48,537 nucleotides of DNA from Collinsella aerofaciens. GTDB taxonomy: Bacteria; Actinomycetota; Coriobacteriia; Coriobacteriales; Coriobacteriaceae. Of this stretch, positions 43,467 through 48,537 are shown in pieces. The notes under the pieces are model-generated. The model did not search any database. It had not been told where the DNA came from and saw nothing but the letters and a program-made list of their open reading frames with translations. The stretch is from the NCBI RefSeq assembly GCF_028207065.1, contig NZ_JAQLFP010000020.1, forward strand, positions 1 to 48,537, given 5' to 3'. Positions within the stretch are counted from its first letter, which is position 1. Each line of letters begins with the position of its first letter. The position numbers and the translations under genes are program-made.

Positions 43467-43498
43467 CAAATACCCTCGTTCCCGAGGGTATTTTTTTA
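43467..43498 (+). terminator. Terminator between DciA-like gene and gyrB
   Basis: AAATACCCTCG-TTC-CCGAGGGTATTTTTTTA, a strong stem with a T-run, 26 bp after the stop codon. gyrB therefore needs its own promoter, for which only about 45 bp remain. Confidence 0.92.
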
Positions 43499-43504
43499 CG
43501 ATAA

Positions 43505-45577
<2,073 letters not shown>

Positions 45578-45588
45578 GAGGAGGTAAC

Positions 45589-48327
45589 GTGGCAGACGAT
45601 ATCAACAACAACGAGGGTATGGACGAGGCCGGCGACGCCGGTATGCCCGATGATCTGAAGCGCCTGCTTGCCCGTGCTGAGCAGGGCGAGGACGGCGACC
45701 CGGACGCCTATAACCCCGATGCCGATGATGATGAGGAAGAAGACGACGCCGAGCTCGAGGAGAGCTTTGGCGAAGTCGACCGTGGCGCCTCGGCCGGCGA
45801 GGATATCAATGGCGGCCAGCTCCAGATTTCGGAGTTCGGCCGTGAGATGAAACAGTCGTTCATCGAGTATTCGATGTCGGTCATCACGGCGCGCGCCCTG
45901 CCGGACGTGCGCGACGGCCTAAAGCCGGTTCACCGCCGCATTCTGTACGCGATGAACGAGAGCGGCATCTACCCCAACCGCCCACACAAGAAGTCGGCCT
46001 GGACGGTCGGCGAAGTTATCGGCAAGTACCATCCGCATGGTGACTTCGCGGTCTACGAGGCAATGGTTCGCCTGGCGCAGTGGTTCTCCATGCGCACGCC
46101 GCTCATCGACGGCCACGGCAACTTCGGCAACATCGACGGCGACGGCGCCGCTGCCATGCGTTACACCGAGAGCCGCCTGGCAAAGCCCGCCATGGAGCTG
46201 CTGCGTGACCTGCAGAAGGATACCGTCGACTGGCAGCCCAACTACGACGAATCGCTCGCCGAGCCTCAGGCGCTGCCTGCGCGCTTCCCCAACCTGCTGG
46301 TCAACGGCAGCCAGGGCATCGCCGTCGGCATGGCCACCAATATCGCCCCGCATAACCTCACCGAGGCGATCGAGGCAACCTGCTACCTGATCGATAATCC
46401 CGACGCCACTGTCGACGAGCTCATGCAGATCATGCCCGGTCCGGACTTCCCCACCGGCGCCATCATCATGGGCAGCGCCGGCATTAAGCAGAGCTACGAG
46501 ACCGGCCGCGGCTCCATTACCGTGCGCGCCAAGGCCCACGTGGAATCCACCAAGACCGGCCGCAACCGCCTGGTCTTTACCGAGATTCCCTACATGGTCA
46601 ACAAGGGCACCCTGCAGGAGAAGATCGCCCAGCTCGTCAACGACAAGCGCATCGAGGGCATCTCGGACATGCGCGATGAGTCCAACCAGAAGGGTATCCG
46701 TCTGGTCATCGAACTCAAGAAGGGCGTCATCCCGCAGGTCGTGCTCAACAACCTGTACAAGTACACCTCGCTGCAGACGACCTTTGGCGCCAACAACCTG
46801 GCGCTTGTCAACGGCGTTCCCAAATGCCTGAGCCTGCGAGAGATGCTGCAGCACTACATCGACCACCAGGTCGACGTCGTCACCCGCCGCACCCGCTTCG
46901 ACCTTAAGAAGGCCCAGGCCCGCGCGCATATCCTTGAGGGCTACCTGATGGCCCTTGACCATATCGACGAGGTCATCAGCATCATCCGCTCCTCGCAGAC
47001 TGATTCCGAGGCCAGCAGCCGCCTGATCGAGCGCTTTGGCTTTACGCCCGAGCAGACCACGGCCATCCTCGAGATGAAGCTGCGCCGCCTGACCGGCCTG
47101 GAGCGCGACAAGATTCAGGAAGAGCTGGACGGCTTGCGCCGCGCCATCGCCTACTACGAGGACCTGCTGGCGCACGAGGAGAAGATCCTGGGCGTCATTA
47201 AGGAAGAGATGCGCGAGATCTCCAAGAAGTTCGGCGATAAGCGCCGCACCGAGATCAGCCATGTCGAGAAGGACCTGGACGTTGAGGACCTCATTGCCGA
47301 CGAGGACATGGTCGTGACCATTACCCACACCGGCTATGTCAAGCGCATCCCGGTGGCCGCCTACCGCGCCCAGAAGCGCGGCGGCAAGGGCGTGTCGGGC
47401 GTCAACCTCAAAGAGGACGACGTTATCGACGAGATGTTCATCGCGTCCACGCACGAGTACGTGCTGTTCTTCTCGAACAAGGGTAAGGTCTATCGCCTGA
47501 AGGTGCACGAGCTGCCGGTGGGTACGCGCCAGGCGCGCGGTACCGCGATCGTCAACCTGCTGCCCTTCGAGGAGGGCGAGAAGATCGCGAGCGTCATCAG
47601 TTGCCGCGAGTTCCCTGCCGACGAGTACCTGATGTTTGCCACCAAGAGCGGCATGGTCAAGAAGACCGTAATGAGCGCATATGACCGCAGCCGCCGCGAC
47701 GGCCTGATCGCTATCAACCTGCGTGACGACGACGCGCTGCTGAACGTGCGCCGCGTGCGCGAGGGCGACAAGATTATCCTGGCCACCACCGCGGGCAAGG
47801 CGATCGTGTTCTCCGAGGAGCAGGTGCGCGCCACCGGCCGCGATACTAGCGGCGTTCGCGGTATCGGTATGAAGGACGGCGTGAGCGTTCTGGGCATGGA
47901 AGTCACTAACGGCAACGGCGATCTATTCGTCATCACCGAGCGCGGCTACGGCAAGCGCACGCCGGTCGCGGACTACCCGGAGCAGAATCGCGGCGGCCAG
48001 GGCGTCTACACCATCCAAATGACCGAGCGTAAGGGCAACCTCGCGGCCATGAAGACGGTGGGCCCGCAGCACGAGTTGTTCATCGTGACGGAGGGCGCGA
48101 CGGTCATTCGCGTCAAGACCGATGAGATTAGCCAGACTGGCCGTGCTACCCAGGGCGTCAAGATGATGACCGTCGACGACAACGACCGCGTATGCGCTGT
48201 CGCCCGCATGACGGCCGCCAAAGAGAAGCCCGAGGGCGAAGCCACAGAAGACGGCTCTGCCCCCGAAGAAACCCCTGTCGATCTAGGCGACGGCAACGAT
48301 ATGCCAGAAGATCTCCTAGACGAGTAA
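45589..48327 (+). CDS. gyrA: DNA gyrase subunit A
   Basis: GyrA cuts and rejoins DNA. The 912-residue product has a very acidic N-terminal extension (about 1-80, with [13 protein letters not shown]) not found in E. coli GyrA. The breakage domain has catalytic Tyr192 in [11 protein letters not shown], and the C-terminal wrapping domain has GyrA box QKRGGKG. The quinolone region reads [22 protein letters not shown]: Phe153 stands where E. coli has Ser83, and Glu157 where it has Asp87. The Phe codon TTC is one change from TCC (Ser). GTG with GAGGAGG upstream. The C-terminal tail is acidic. Confidence 0.97.
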   Translation: MADDINNNEGMDEAGDAGMPDDLKRLLARAEQGEDGDPDAYNPDADDDEEEDDAELEESFGEVDRGASAGEDINGGQLQISEFGREMKQSFIEYSMSVITARALPDVRDGLKPVHRRILYAMNESGIYPNRPHKKSAWTVGEVIGKYHPHGDFAVYEAMVRLAQWFSMRTPLIDGHGNFGNIDGDGAAAMRYTESRLAKPAMELLRDLQKDTVDWQPNYDESLAEPQALPARFPNLLVNGSQGIAVGMATNIAPHNLTEAIEATCYLIDNPDATVDELMQIMPGPDFPTGAIIMGSAGIKQSYETGRGSITVRAKAHVESTKTGRNRLVFTEIPYMVNKGTLQEKIAQLVNDKRIEGISDMRDESNQKGIRLVIELKKGVIPQVVLNNLYKYTSLQTTFGANNLALVNGVPKCLSLREMLQHYIDHQVDVVTRRTRFDLKKAQARAHILEGYLMALDHIDEVISIIRSSQTDSEASSRLIERFGFTPEQTTAILEMKLRRLTGLERDKIQEELDGLRRAIAYYEDLLAHEEKILGVIKEEMREISKKFGDKRRTEISHVEKDLDVEDLIADEDMVVTITHTGYVKRIPVAAYRAQKRGGKGVSGVNLKEDDVIDEMFIASTHEYVLFFSNKGKVYRLKVHELPVGTRQARGTAIVNLLPFEEGEKIASVISCREFPADEYLMFATKSGMVKKTVMSAYDRSRRDGLIAINLRDDDALLNVRRVREGDKIILATTAGKAIVFSEEQVRATGRDTSGVRGIGMKDGVSVLGMEVTNGNGDLFVITERGYGKRTPVADYPEQNRGGQGVYTIQMTERKGNLAAMKTVGPQHELFIVTEGATVIRVKTDEISQTGRATQGVKMMTVDDNDRVCAVARMTAAKEKPEGEATEDGSAPEETPVDLGDGNDMPEDLLDE

Positions 48328-48367
48328 GAGGCCCTAGCTGGTAGAAAATATCAGACCCCATATATCG

Positions 48368-48401
48368 GCGGTCGGCGCACCTGCGCGCCGACCGCTTTTT
48401 T
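48368..48401 (+). terminator. gyrA terminator
   Basis: GCGGTCGGCGC-ACCT-GCGCGCCGACCGC followed by six T, 40 bp after the gyrA stop. Confidence 0.92.
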
Positions 48402-48435
48402 GAAAACCTTGGGACCCCATGGTCGCCGGGCTGAC

Positions 48436-48537
48436 GAGATGGTTTTGGTTTGTCGCGAGTTCCGCACGCAAAGAAGGCCACTTAATGTGGCCTTCGTCTT
48501 GCGCAGGACTGTCCGAGCAGCAAACCAAAACCATCTC
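48436..48537. repeat. Long inverted-repeat element at the right edge
   Basis: GAGATGGTTTTGGTTTG (48436-48452) is the exact reverse complement of CAAACCAAAACCATCTC (48521-48537). Between them, GAAGGCCAC pairs with GTGGCCTTC and CGCAA with TTGCG, so the whole 102 bp can fold into one long imperfect hairpin. The window ends at the last base of the repeat, so its full extent is not visible. It could be a small non-autonomous mobile element or a structured RNA. Confidence 0.75.

Overview
This looks like a chromosomal segment from a Coriobacteriia actinobacterium, most probably Collinsella or a close relative. The evidence is the GC-rich coding sequence, Gram-positive features (LPXTG-type surface proteins, tRNA genes with encoded CCA, strong AGGAGG-type ribosome binding sites), a PafB/PafC-like WYL pair, and the gene set around the replication origin. 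No species marker such as rRNA lies inside the window, so the genus is an inference.

Layout. 1-740: a mostly non-coding left edge with a possible rRNA-operon leader and an orphan tRNA-like repeat. 740-3114: a TraX-like membrane protein, tRNA-Lys and an M29 aminopeptidase. 3200-7076: a two-component system, purC and a small membrane protein, all on the minus strand. 7230-11487: a Tat lipoprotein coupled to a TSCPD protein, then a membrane-tethered solute-binding protein coupled to a GGDEF gene that carries a homopolymer frameshift. 11798-16779: a large Ig-like (Big_2) cell-wall protein and purB. 16882-17409: tRNA-Gly with a downstream array of copies of its own 3' end. 17707-26768: a thioester (TQXA) LPXTG adhesin, an M28-like peptidase interrupted by a long low-complexity segment, and the WYL pair. 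26765-31756: dinG, ddl and rlmN.

31956-48327 is the origin region. On the minus strand, in transcription order, are rpmH-rnpA-yidD-yidC-khpB, then rsmG, three parS sites, and parA-parB with a small membrane protein. On the plus strand are a GHKL ATPase with a C-terminal winged helix, dnaA, dnaN, recF, a DciA-like gene, gyrB and gyrA. Leading strands diverge from about 37.1-37.3 kb, and DnaA-box-like TTTTCAACA repeats lie there and again between dnaA and dnaN. These genes together start replication (DnaA, DciA), clamp and repair it (DnaN, RecF), relieve supercoils (gyrase) and segregate origins (ParA/ParB/parS).

The least explained items are the GHKL/winged-helix gene placed between the putative origin and dnaA, and the elements downstream of tRNA-Lys and tRNA-Gly. 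Those elements pair a copied tRNA 3' end with GCGAAGC mini-hairpins. Also notable are the frameshifted diguanylate cyclase, a Phe at the quinolone position of GyrA, and a 17-bp perfect inverted repeat at the right edge.
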